This document shows, piece by piece, positions 1-7,332 of a DNA stretch of 64,000 nucleotides (the stretch's first letter is position 1; every line of letters begins with the position of its first letter). The notes under the pieces are model-generated. The model worked only from the letters and a program-made list of their open reading frames with translations. It was not told where the DNA came from and ran no database searches. The stretch spans positions 4,774,001-4,838,000 of the forward strand of contig NC_016887.1 in the NCBI RefSeq assembly GCF_000284035.1, given 5' to 3'. A program made the position numbers and the translations under genes. The stretch comes from Nocardia cyriacigeorgica GUH-2. GTDB taxonomy: Bacteria > Actinomycetota > Actinomycetes > Mycobacteriales > Mycobacteriaceae.

Positions 1-1433
1 TACTCGGCTTGGTCCTTGGTGAGCTTGGTCAGCGTGCCACCGAGGGCCTCGACGTGGATGCGCGCGACCTTCTCGTCGAGGTGCTTGGGCAGGCGGTAGA
101 CCTCGTTGTCGTACTCGTCGGGCTTGGTCCACAGCTCGATCTGGGCAATCACCTGGTTGGAGAAGCTGTTGGACATCACGAACGACGGGTGGCCGGTGGC
201 ATTGCCCAGGTTCAGCAGGCGGCCCTCCGACAGCACGATGATCGACTTGCCGGAATCGCCGAAGGTCCACAGGTCGACCTGCGGCTTGATGTTCAATTTC
301 GTTGCGCCGGAACGCTCCAGCGCAGCCATATCGATCTCGTTGTCGAAGTGACCGATATTGCCGAGGATGGCCTGGTCCTTCATCGCCTTCATGTGCTCGA
401 GGGTGATGATGTCCTTGTTGCCGGTGGAGGTGATGACGATGTCGGCCTCGCCGATGGCCTGCTCCACGGTGACCACGTCGTAGCCGTCCATCAGCGCCTG
501 CAACGCGTTGATCGGGTCGATCTCGGTAACCTGCACGCGGGCGCCCTGTCCGGCAAGCGATTCCGCACAACCCTTGCCCACGTCGCCGTAACCACAGATC
601 AGCACCTTCTTGCCACCGATGAGCACATCGGTACCGCGGTTGATGCCGTCGATGAGCGAATGACGGGTGCCGTACTTGTTGTCGAACTTCGACTTGGTGA
701 CCGAGTCGTTGACGTTGATCGCCGGGAACACCAGCTCACCCGCGGCCGCGAACTGGTACAGCCGCAGCACACCGGTGGTGGTCTCCTCGGTGACGCCCTT
801 GACGCTCTCCGCGATGGCGGTCCACTTGCCCTTGTCGGTCTCGAACCGTTCCCGCAGCAGGTTCAAGAACACCGTGTACTCGGCCGAATGCTCCTCATCG
901 GCCGGCGGCACCACGCCCGCCTTCTCGAACTGCGCGCCACGCAGCACCAGCATGGTGGCGTCGCCGCCGTCGTCGAGGATCATGTTGGCCGGCTCGCCGG
1001 GCCAGGTGAGCATCTGCTCGGCTGCCCACCAGTACTCCTCCAGCGTCTCGCCCTTCCAGGCGAAGACCGGGGTGCCCTTGGGCTCGTCGACCGTGCCGTG
1101 CGGGCCCACCACCACCGCCGCGGCGGCATGGTCCTGGGTGGAGAAGATGTTGCAGGAGGCCCAGCGCACCTCGGCACCGAGGGCGGTCAGGGTCTCGATC
1201 AGCACCGCGGTCTGCACCGTCATGTGCAGCGAACCCGAGATGCGCGCGCCCTTCAGCGGCGCCACCTCGGCGTACTCGCGACGCAGGGCCATCAGGCCGG
1301 GCATCTCGTGCTCGGCCAGCCGGATCTCCTTACGACCGAACTCGGCCAAGGACAGATCCGCCACCTTGTAATCAATGCCGTTACGGACATCAGCGGTCAG
1401 CGACGTACGTGCGGGAAGTTCTGAGGTCGTCAT
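1..1433 (-). CDS. ahcY: S-adenosylhomocysteinase, C-terminus cut by window edge
   Basis: The enzyme hydrolyses S-adenosylhomocysteine to adenosine and homocysteine in the cytosol, using bound NAD, and so recycles the by-product of methyltransferases. The frame opens with ATG at 1433 (MTTSELPARTS) and stays open to base 1. The NAD-binding stretch reads CGYGDVGKG, and the family signatures SGSLHMTVQTAVLIETL and GNIGHFDNEIDM are present. The 477 codons end at TKDQAEY, so only about the last 15 residues of a roughly 490-residue actinobacterial protein lie outside the window. It is read the same way as the alkane genes upstream, matching the sahH position of mycobacteria. I looked for an SAH riboswitch in the 90-bp leader and did not recognise one. 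Confidence 0.97.
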   Translation of the reverse strand, partial: MTTSELPARTSLTADVRNGIDYKVADLSLAEFGRKEIRLAEHEMPGLMALRREYAEVAPLKGARISGSLHMTVQTAVLIETLTALGAEVRWASCNIFSTQDHAAAAVVVGPHGTVDEPKGTPVFAWKGETLEEYWWAAEQMLTWPGEPANMILDDGGDATMLVLRGAQFEKAGVVPPADEEHSAEYTVFLNLLRERFETDKGKWTAIAESVKGVTEETTTGVLRLYQFAAAGELVFPAINVNDSVTKSKFDNKYGTRHSLIDGINRGTDVLIGGKKVLICGYGDVGKGCAESLAGQGARVQVTEIDPINALQALMDGYDVVTVEQAIGEADIVITSTGNKDIITLEHMKAMKDQAILGNIGHFDNEIDMAALERSGATKLNIKPQVDLWTFGDSGKSIIVLSEGRLLNLGNATGHPSFVMSNSFSNQVIAQIELWTKPDEYDNEVYRLPKHLDEKVARIHVEALGGTLTKLTKDQAE

Positions 1434-1523
1434 GCGCCTGGATCAGCCTCTCTCCGGATATCGGTTCCGAAGCAAGGCTAGTCGCTCCCGCCGCACCAGT
1501 GCTCGGCAACCGAGCCACCGGCT

Positions 1524-2717
1524 TCAGGTCGCGGGGACCCCGTGCCTGGCCAGCAACCGAACACGCCTGCGCGGAGCGATATTGGCGCGAGTGACATCAC
1601 CGTCGTAGTGCGCGAGCACCCGCGGGTCCATCACCTTCCGCCACAGCGGCGGGACGGCCGCGAGCAGGATCATGGTGGCGTAGCCGGCCGGCAATTGCGG
1701 CGCCTGCTGGGAACTGCGCAAGGTCTGATAGCGGCGGCCGGGGTTGGCGTGATGGTCACTGTGGCGCTGGAGGTGGAACAGGAAGATATTGGTGACGAGC
1801 CGGTCGCTGTTCCAGCTGTCGCGCGGCGAGCAGCGCCGGTAGCGGCCGCCGGGCCTGCGCTCGCGCAGCAGTCCGTAGTGCTCGACGTAGTTGACAGTCT
1901 CCAGCAGCATCACGCCGATCACGGCCTGGAGCAGCAGATACGGCAGGATCTGCCAGCCGAAGGCCACCAGTAGCGCGCCGAACAGCACCAGCGTCATCGA
2001 CCAGGCTTGCAGGATGTGGTTGTGCACGCTCCACCAGCCGTGCTCGCGGCGTGCCAGCCGGGCGCGCTCGAGCCGGATCGCGGAGCGGAAGCCGCCGGAG
2101 ACGCTGCGCGGCAGGAATTCCCACAGGGTTTCCCCGAGCCGGGCACTGGCCGGATCCTCCGGGGTGGCCACGCGCATGTGGTGGCCGCGGTTGTGTTCGA
2201 CGAAGAAATGCCCGTAGCCGGACTGGGCCAGCGCGATCTTGGCCAGCCAGCGTTCCAGGCGTTCGACGCGATGGCCGAGTTCGTGCGCGGCGTTGATGCC
2301 GATACCGGACACCAGGCCCAGGGTGGACGCGAGGCCGAGTTTGTCGACGACGCTCAGTTCGTCACCGGACCACAGATAGCCCGCCACGACCAGTCCGATC
2401 AGCTGGATGGGCAGGAACAGGTAGGTGCACCAGCGGTAGTAGCGGTCGTTGGACAGCAGCTCGTAGTCCTCATCGCGCGGGTTGCTGCCGTCCTCGCCGA
2501 CGAGCTGATCCAGCACCGGAATCACGATCAGCACGATGATCGGGCCGATCCACCAGAAGACGGTCAGCCCGGTATGCAACACCAGTTGAGAAGGCAGCAA
2601 CGCGCACGCAGGCGCGATGAGACCGAGAAACCACAGGTGGCGTTTGGGATCGGCCGATCCCCTCGGTTTGCCAACCGTTTGCACGCTTGCCCCGCTAAAA
2701 ATGAACCCTGACACCAA
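1524..2717 (-). CDS. alkB: alkane 1-monooxygenase, lone paralogue
   Basis: Integral-membrane non-haem di-iron hydroxylase that oxidises the terminal carbon of n-alkanes, needing rubredoxin for electrons. All histidine boxes are present: HELGH, EHNRGHH and HSDHH, plus the NYVEHYGL motif, among about six hydrophobic segments. It closely resembles the second alkB product at 4019-5275 across the whole length but has no rubredoxin partner beside it, so it probably borrows the rubredoxins encoded upstream. The start is uncertain. The frame can begin at TTG 2717, GTG 2714 or GTG 2684 and none has a convincing ribosome site; the homologous core begins near residue 22 (DPKRHLWFLG). It sits between the tetR gene and ahcY, where mycobacteria have no alkB, so it looks like an added copy. 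Confidence 0.93.
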   Translation of the reverse strand: MVSGFIFSGASVQTVGKPRGSADPKRHLWFLGLIAPACALLPSQLVLHTGLTVFWWIGPIIVLIVIPVLDQLVGEDGSNPRDEDYELLSNDRYYRWCTYLFLPIQLIGLVVAGYLWSGDELSVVDKLGLASTLGLVSGIGINAAHELGHRVERLERWLAKIALAQSGYGHFFVEHNRGHHMRVATPEDPASARLGETLWEFLPRSVSGGFRSAIRLERARLARREHGWWSVHNHILQAWSMTLVLFGALLVAFGWQILPYLLLQAVIGVMLLETVNYVEHYGLLRERRPGGRYRRCSPRDSWNSDRLVTNIFLFHLQRHSDHHANPGRRYQTLRSSQQAPQLPAGYATMILLAAVPPLWRKVMDPRVLAHYDGDVTRANIAPRRRVRLLARHGVPAT

Positions 2718-2802
2718 CGGAGATCCATAGTCTCAGACGTGTGGTCTGTTACACCTTCCGTTGGGGGCGAAACGTGGTGACCATTACAGCGCTGATAAAG
2801 GG

Positions 2803-2820
2803 GCGTTGACCCGTCAACGC
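2803..2820. promoter_or_regulatory. palindrome upstream of the lone alkB
   Basis: GCGTTGAC-CC-GTCAACGC is a perfect inverted repeat with 8-bp arms, about 90 bp before the lone alkB start and inside the 250-bp gap behind tetR. Its size suits a TetR-type operator. It does not share sequence with the palindrome at the other alkB. No clear -10/-35 pair was found next to it. Confidence 0.45.
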
Positions 2821-2967
2821 TGTGACAGACGACACAGGGCGCGGGCGACGGATCCGTTCCCGCTGCTGGGAGGGGGCGTCGCCACTTAAATGGGCCACCG
2901 TGACGTAGCTGGAATGGTCCGGACATCTCCGCCGCGGCGGACCGCGCGCGGCCCGGCGGAACTGCGG

Positions 2968-3588
2968 CTACTGCACCTTGCGCGCGGCCAGAATCGCCTC
3001 GACGTACGGACCGAGCAACGCGCTCAGCTCCTCGGGGGCGTCGCGCCCGGGAGCGGGTGGGGTGGGGATATAACTCAGTGCGATGCGCACCAGGGCCTGG
3101 GCGAGCACATCGGCCTCGGCGGCGGTGGCATCGACCCAGCTGTGCCGGAACGCGATCGATAATCGTTCGGTCGCGTGCTCGACCAGCGGCTCGGCATCGA
3201 GAGTGATCAACCGCAGCAGGTCGAGCTTGACCTCGCCGACGACCAGCGAACGCACCAGTGGATCGGCGGCGGCCTCGACGAAGAATCCGGACAGCCCTTG
3301 CCGGAACGCGGCGCGGGCGTCGCCGACATTGTCGTCGATGGCGGCCCCGACGTGGTCGACCAGATCGTCGGCCAGCCGCAACGCGTACGCCTGCGCCAGC
3401 CCCGCCCGCGAACCGAATTCGTTGTACAGCGTCTGCCTGCTGACACCGGCGCGAGTGGCCACATCACCGAGGGTGATCTTGGACCAGTCGCGCTCGGTGA
3501 GCAGTTCGCGCATCGCGTCCAGGACCGAACTGCGCAGCAGTTCCCGTGCGGCCTCCTGATAGGGAAGTCTGGACCCGTTGCGCGGCAT
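2968..3588 (-). CDS. TetR-family regulator of the alkane operon
   Basis: A 206-residue TetR repressor. The helix-turn-helix spans about residues 38-60 (ITLGDVATRAGVSRQTLYNE), followed by a helical ligand domain with no recognisable fold-specific motif. ATG 3588 (MPRNGSRLPY) is chosen because it lies after the rubredoxin stop at 3630; the open frame continues upstream through the rubredoxin genes but encodes nonsense there. It is the last gene of alkB-rubA-rubB-tetR, the position of AlkU-type regulators in Rhodococcus and of Rv3249c in M. tuberculosis, and probably represses its own operon in response to fatty acids or alkanes. The ligand is an inference. Confidence 0.9.
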   Translation of the reverse strand: MPRNGSRLPYQEAARELLRSSVLDAMRELLTERDWSKITLGDVATRAGVSRQTLYNEFGSRAGLAQAYALRLADDLVDHVGAAIDDNVGDARAAFRQGLSGFFVEAAADPLVRSLVVGEVKLDLLRLITLDAEPLVEHATERLSIAFRHSWVDATAAEADVLAQALVRIALSYIPTPPAPGRDAPEELSALLGPYVEAILAARKVQ

Positions 3589-3629
3589 GCCTGCGACACT
3601 GGCACGGGCATCTGCCGCAGTCAAAAATC

Positions 3630-3812
3630 TCACGACCGCTCGATCTCGACCATGAAGAAATCGGCCTTGGCGGCGCCGCAGTCCGGGCAGGTCCAGTCGT
3701 CGGGGATGTCGTCCCAGCGGGTGCCGGGCGCGATGCCGTCCTCCGGCCAGCCCTTGGCCTCGTCGTATTCGAAGCCGCACTGGATGCACTGGTAGAGCTT
3801 GTAGTCGGTCAT
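3630..3812 (-). CDS. rubB: rubredoxin, AlkG2 type
   Basis: A 60-residue one-iron electron carrier that delivers electrons to AlkB in the cytosol. The two CxxCG motifs (CIQCG near residue 9, CPDCG near residue 42) hold the iron, and the fold core GIAPGTRWDDIPDDW is intact. After the second motif the sequence is CGAAKADF, without the inserted Arg of AlkG1-type rubredoxins, so by the published AlkG1/AlkG2 distinction this is the copy expected to support alkane hydroxylation. It lies 27 bp after rubA. No rubredoxin reductase gene is in the cluster. Confidence 0.96.
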   Translation of the reverse strand: MTDYKLYQCIQCGFEYDEAKGWPEDGIAPGTRWDDIPDDWTCPDCGAAKADFFMVEIERS

Positions 3813-3839
3813 GTCGTCTTCCTGTCCTCGTCGGCCGGC

Positions 3840-4022
3840 CTACCGGCGCGCCTGGTCGCTGCCGACCGGTTCGAAATCGATCTTTTCCCGCACACCGCAG
3901 TCCGGGCAGCACCAGTCGTCGGGCACCGCCGACCACGGCGTTCCCGCCGGAAAGCCCTCATGCGGCTCGCCGGTGCGCTCGTCGTAGACGTACTCGCAGA
4001 CCGGACACCGATACGCGCTCAT
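3840..4022 (-). CDS. rubA: rubredoxin, AlkG1 type
   Basis: A 60-residue rubredoxin with CPVCE and CPDCG iron-binding motifs. The second motif is followed by VREKIDF, which carries the extra Arg that marks AlkG1-type rubredoxins. In published complementation work such proteins did not replace AlkG as electron donor for AlkB, so its role may differ from that of rubB. The ATG at 4022 overlaps the alkB stop by 4 nt (ATGA), implying translational coupling, and rubB follows 27 bp later. Confidence 0.95.
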   Translation of the reverse strand: MSAYRCPVCEYVYDERTGEPHEGFPAGTPWSAVPDDWCCPDCGVREKIDFEPVGSDQARR

Positions 4023-5275
4023 GCTGTGTCCCCTTCGGCATGATCCCGTCCGCTCGCGCCGTAGCGGGCCAGCACCTTGTCCCGCTTGGCCGGATGGATA
4101 TTGGCCCGGGTGATGTCGCCGTCGTAGTGCGCGAGCACCCGCTTGTCCATCACGCGGCGCCAGATCGGCGGGAAATAGGCGAGCAGGATCATGCTCGCGT
4201 ACCCGCTGGGCAGATTCGGCGCACCGTCCCAGCTGCGCAGTGTCTGGTAGCGCCGGGTCGGATACGCGTGATGGTCGCTGTGGCGCTGGAGGTGGTAGAG
4301 GAAGATGTTGGTGACCAGGTGGTCGCTGTTCCAGCTGTGTACCGGCGCGGGCCGCTCGTAGCGCCCACTGGCGGTGCGCTGACGCACCAGCCCGTAGTGC
4401 TCGAGGTAGTTGACGGCCTCGAGCAGGCTGAACCCCACCAGCGCCTGCAACAGCAGATACGGCAGCACGCCGATCCCGAAGATCGCGATCAGCACCGCGA
4501 ACAGCAGCACCGACATCAGCCAGGCGCTGAGCACCTCGTTCTGCAAGGTCCACGGCTTCTTGCCGAGGCGTTCGAGCCGGGTCTTCTCCAGCCGCCACGA
4601 CGAGCGCAGACTGCCGATGACGGTGCGCGGCCAGAAGGCCCAGAACGTCTCGCCCACCCGGGAACTCGCCGGATCCTCCGGCGTGGCGACCCGCACGTGA
4701 TGGCCGCGGTTGTGCTCGATGTAGAAGTGGCCGTAGCAGGACTGGGCCAGCGCGATGCGCGAGAGCCAGCGCTCCAGATCGACCTTCTTGTGCCCGAGCT
4801 CGTGCGCGGTGTTGATGCCGATCCCGCCGATGATGCCGACGGTGATGGCCAGGCCGATCTTGTCGACCACCAGCAGCCCGCCGTCGATGCCGAGCCAGCT
4901 CAGATCGTTCGCCGAGATCAAGTAGCAGGCCATGATCAGCGAGGCGTACTGGAACGGCAGGTAGAGGTAGGTCAGGTAGCGGTAGTACTTGTCGTTTTCC
5001 AGCCACTCCATCACCTCGTCCGGCGGGTTGGAGCCGTCCGGACCGAAGAAGATGTCGGCCAGCGGGATCACCAGGTACACCAGGATCGGACCGAGCCAGA
5101 ACGGCACGTGCGCGACGCCCGACCAGCCGAGTTCGTTCAGCGCCCAGACCAGCGGCAGCCCAATGGTGAACAGCCCGGTGGGGGCGAACAGGCCCCACAG
5201 CCACATATACCGCTTCCGGTCCCGCCAGGCCGGCGTGTGCGCCGCCAGACCTGCGGTTTCGGCATCCGTCGACAT
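4019..5275 (-). CDS. alkB: alkane 1-monooxygenase of the alk operon
   Basis: Membrane di-iron alkane hydroxylase of 418 residues, first gene of alkB-rubA-rubB-tetR. The iron ligands are HELGH (158-162), EHNRGHH (187-193) and HSDHH (332-336), with NYLEHYGL at 289-296; hydrophobic segments cover roughly residues 25-50, 58-76, 100-120, 138-156 and 250-285. The frame allows starts at 5290, 5278 and 5275. ATG 5275 is preferred because AAGGAG lies 6 nt upstream of it. The gene corresponds to Rv3252c. Two inverted repeats lie just upstream (5297-5314 and 5336-5362) and probably mediate control by the operon's own TetR protein. Confidence 0.97.
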   Translation of the reverse strand: MSTDAETAGLAAHTPAWRDRKRYMWLWGLFAPTGLFTIGLPLVWALNELGWSGVAHVPFWLGPILVYLVIPLADIFFGPDGSNPPDEVMEWLENDKYYRYLTYLYLPFQYASLIMACYLISANDLSWLGIDGGLLVVDKIGLAITVGIIGGIGINTAHELGHKKVDLERWLSRIALAQSCYGHFYIEHNRGHHVRVATPEDPASSRVGETFWAFWPRTVIGSLRSSWRLEKTRLERLGKKPWTLQNEVLSAWLMSVLLFAVLIAIFGIGVLPYLLLQALVGFSLLEAVNYLEHYGLVRQRTASGRYERPAPVHSWNSDHLVTNIFLYHLQRHSDHHAYPTRRYQTLRSWDGAPNLPSGYASMILLAYFPPIWRRVMDKRVLAHYDGDITRANIHPAKRDKVLARYGASGRDHAEGDTA

Positions 5276-5296
5276 CATCGTCTCCTTCATGCGACA

Positions 5297-5314
5297 CACA
5301 TCACATGTGATGTG
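5297..5314. promoter_or_regulatory. 18-bp perfect palindrome before alkB
   Basis: CACATCACATGTGATGTG is a perfect 18-bp palindrome ending about 22 bp upstream of the alkB ATG. A site here would block transcription or lie in the leader. The TetR product of the same operon is the obvious candidate ligand, though ATCACATGTGAT also resembles half-sites of other regulator families. Confidence 0.55.
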
Positions 5315-5335
5315 CACTACCACCTGGAGTTGACG

Positions 5336-5362
5336 ATAGACCTCGCTTTGTCCTTGGTCTAT
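5336..5362. promoter_or_regulatory. second inverted repeat in the alkB promoter region
   Basis: ATAGACC (5336-5342) and GGTCTAT (5356-5362) form a 7-bp inverted repeat with a 13-bp spacer, 60-87 bp upstream of alkB. The TATAGA of the distal arm, with TTTACA further upstream, could be promoter elements, but the 14-bp spacing is short for a housekeeping promoter. Confidence 0.35.
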
Positions 5363-5427
5363 ACAAACGGAGGAATTTGTAAAGCGTCCGTGACCTGGAC
5401 GACCGTCCGTGATGTCCGGGCACAAGA

Positions 5428-5458
5428 AGGGCGCCCGCACAGGTTGTGCGGGCGCCCT
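5428..5458 (-). terminator. hairpin after the fbiA-fbiB-Nudix operon
   Basis: AGGGCGCCCGCAC and GTGCGGGCGCCCT pair perfectly over 13 bp around a 5-nt loop. The hairpin begins 13 bp after the Nudix stop and separates it from the alkB promoter. There is no clear U-tract, as is common in actinobacteria. Confidence 0.75.
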
Positions 5459-5470
5459 CGTCGAGCAGGT

Positions 5471-5989
5471 TCAGCGGATCAGCACATCGGCATTCTCGGG
5501 AAGCGCGTCGATCGGCCAGAACCGCAGATCGGTCGATTCGGCGCTGCGCACCGGCACCGCACCCGCGGGCGCGGTGATCCGGAACAGCAGATCCAGATGC
5601 CGGGTCGGTACCCCGAGCGAGCAGGTGATCGGATGCGCCTGCGCACCGTAGAGCCCCGGCTCCATCCGCAACCCCGCGATCCCCGATTCCTCGGTGGCCT
5701 CGCGCAGGGCTGCCTCGGCAACCGTGGCGTCGTCCTCCTCGCAGTGCCCGCCGAGCTGGATCCAGCGGCCGACCCGTGGATGCAAGGTCAGCAGTACCTC
5801 GTTCCCGTCAGCGGAGAACACCACCGCCGAGGCGGTGATGTGACCCGCGGCGTGCTCACGCAGACAACCACGCGGCGCCGAGCCGAGGAAGGCCAGCATC
5901 GCCTCCCGCAACGAGGCATCCGGCCCCGTCGCGGGCGACCACCCTTCCAGCAGCTCGGTCGCCGAGGCGTGCAGCGACTGCGCGCTCAC
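5471..5989 (-). CDS. Nudix hydrolase
   Basis: A 172-residue hydrolase of nucleoside-diphosphate-linked substrates. The Nudix box reads GGHCEEDD then REATEESGI, with one residue more than the canonical spacing between the Gly and the REUxEE core, a form I recall from other actinobacterial members. The substrate cannot be told from sequence. ATG 5989 overlaps the fbiB stop by 4 nt, so it is translated as the third gene of fbiA-fbiB-nudix. That suggests a housekeeping role near F420 synthesis, for example removing a damaged or unused nucleotide intermediate, but this is an inference. Confidence 0.85.
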   Translation of the reverse strand: MSAQSLHASATELLEGWSPATGPDASLREAMLAFLGSAPRGCLREHAAGHITASAVVFSADGNEVLLTLHPRVGRWIQLGGHCEEDDATVAEAALREATEESGIAGLRMEPGLYGAQAHPITCSLGVPTRHLDLLFRITAPAGAVPVRSAESTDLRFWPIDALPENADVLIR

Positions 5990-7332
5990 AGCTCGACCAG
6001 CGCGTCACCGGGCGCGCGCGGCGGGCGCGGGGTGAGTTCGTCGAGCGGATGACCGATCGCGATGGCGCCCAGCGGATTCCAGTCGTCGGCCAGCCCGAGC
6101 ACCGCCCGGGTGGTCTCCGGCGCGAAGATCGTCGAGCCGATCCAGCAGCTGCCGAGGCCTTCGGTCGCCAGCGCCACCAGCAGTCCCTGCACCGCGGCGC
6201 CGACCGCGACGGTGAACATGGTCTGCTCGGCGGCGCGGCGCCGATCGTCGGGATAGTCGTGCGCGCCGTCGGGCACGCAGCACGGGATGATGACTTCGGG
6301 GGCGTCGAAAAGGATGCGGCCCCGGGCGATCCGGCGTTCCACCCGATCGGCGGGCAGGCCGTCGGCGGTGAGATCGGCGCGCCACTTGTCGGCCATCTCG
6401 TTCAGCAGCCGCTCCCGCAGCGCGCGATCGCGCACCCAGACGAAGCGCACCGGGCGGGTGTGATGCGGCGCCGGCGCGGTCAAGGCGACCGACACCGCCG
6501 CGCGCACCCGTTCCGGATCGACGGGGTCGGCGGCGAACTCGCGCACCGATCGCCGCAACAGCACCGCCTCCGAGCGGCCCAGCTCGATCGCCTCGGCGGT
6601 GCCGAGCCAGAACAGGTCGTCGGTGCCGCGGCGCACGAGATCGGCTGCGCTGGAGGCGTCGTCGGAGATCGGCAGGCCGCGCACGACCGCTACCGGGACG
6701 CCGCCGAGCTTGCCCTTCACCAGATCGGCCGCCGCGGCCAGCTCGTCGGCGATGGCGACCTGGGTGACGTGCAGTTCGTTACCCTGCCCGTCGACGGCGC
6801 CCGCGTAGTCGTGCAGTACCCGCAGCCCGGAGGCGCCGATGGCCGCATCGATCTGGCCGTTACGCCAGGCCCGGCCCATGGTGTCGGTGACGACGACGGC
6901 CACCTCCACCCCCAGCCGCTCGGCCAGCGCCGACCGCAACGCCTTCGCGCTGGCGTCGGGATCGACTGGCAGCAGCACCAATTCGCCCTGCTCCACATTC
7001 GAGCCATCGACGCCGGAGGCGGCCTGCACGATGCCGAGCCGGTTCTCGGTGATGAGGGTGCGACCCTTGCGAGCGAGCACCCGCACAGCCTCCTGATCGA
7101 CCAGCGCCCGTCGCGCGGTGTCGCGCTCTTCCGCATCCAGCGGCGCGGCGACGATGCGGCCCTCGACCTTGGCGACGATCTTGCTGGTGACCACCAGCAC
7201 ATCGCCGTCGGCCAGCCAGGGCGCGTTCGCGGCGATATGCGCGGCGAGATCGTCGCCCGGACGGAATTCCGGCAGGCCGGTGATCGGCAGCAGCCGCAGC
7301 TCGCCGGCGGCGTGGTCGACGGGCCCGGTCAC
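5986..7332 (-). CDS. fbiB: F420-0:gamma-glutamyl ligase / dehydro-F420-0 reductase
   Basis: A bifunctional enzyme that finishes coenzyme F420. The N-terminal part (about residues 1-245) is the CofE ligase that adds glutamates to F420-0; it carries LPEFRPGDDL and VVVTDTMGRAWRNGQ. The C-terminal part (about 250-448) is an FMN nitroreductase-type domain (RRSVREF near its start, EGLGSCWIGS) that in mycobacteria reduces dehydro-F420-0. GTG 7332 is chosen because it overlaps the fbiA stop as GTGA; the frame upstream has no homology. The full-length fusion, as in mycobacterial FbiB, supports an actinobacterial F420 pathway. Confidence 0.96.
   Translation of the reverse strand: MTGPVDHAAGELRLLPITGLPEFRPGDDLAAHIAANAPWLADGDVLVVTSKIVAKVEGRIVAAPLDAEERDTARRALVDQEAVRVLARKGRTLITENRLGIVQAASGVDGSNVEQGELVLLPVDPDASAKALRSALAERLGVEVAVVVTDTMGRAWRNGQIDAAIGASGLRVLHDYAGAVDGQGNELHVTQVAIADELAAAADLVKGKLGGVPVAVVRGLPISDDASSAADLVRRGTDDLFWLGTAEAIELGRSEAVLLRRSVREFAADPVDPERVRAAVSVALTAPAPHHTRPVRFVWVRDRALRERLLNEMADKWRADLTADGLPADRVERRIARGRILFDAPEVIIPCCVPDGAHDYPDDRRRAAEQTMFTVAVGAAVQGLLVALATEGLGSCWIGSTIFAPETTRAVLGLADDWNPLGAIAIGHPLDELTPRPPRAPGDALVEL

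Noticed and set aside
1434..1523. SAH riboswitch before ahcY
   Set aside because: I found none of the conserved SAH-riboswitch core in the 90-bp leader; a covariance search would be needed to settle it.
2968..3936. 322-codon frame that would fuse the TetR protein to a rubredoxin-overlapping N-terminus
   Set aside because: The upstream third is the wrong frame of the rubredoxin genes; the TetR homology begins at the ATG at 3588.
3840..5297. 485-codon frame ending in rubredoxin
   Set aside because: Only the last 60 codons encode rubredoxin; the rest is out of frame with alkB and low complexity.
4040..6052. 670-codon open frame on the + strand opposite alkB and the Nudix gene
   Set aside because: It is antisense to clearly recognised genes and its product is Arg/Val/Gly/His low-complexity with no domain; long antisense frames are expected in GC-rich DNA.
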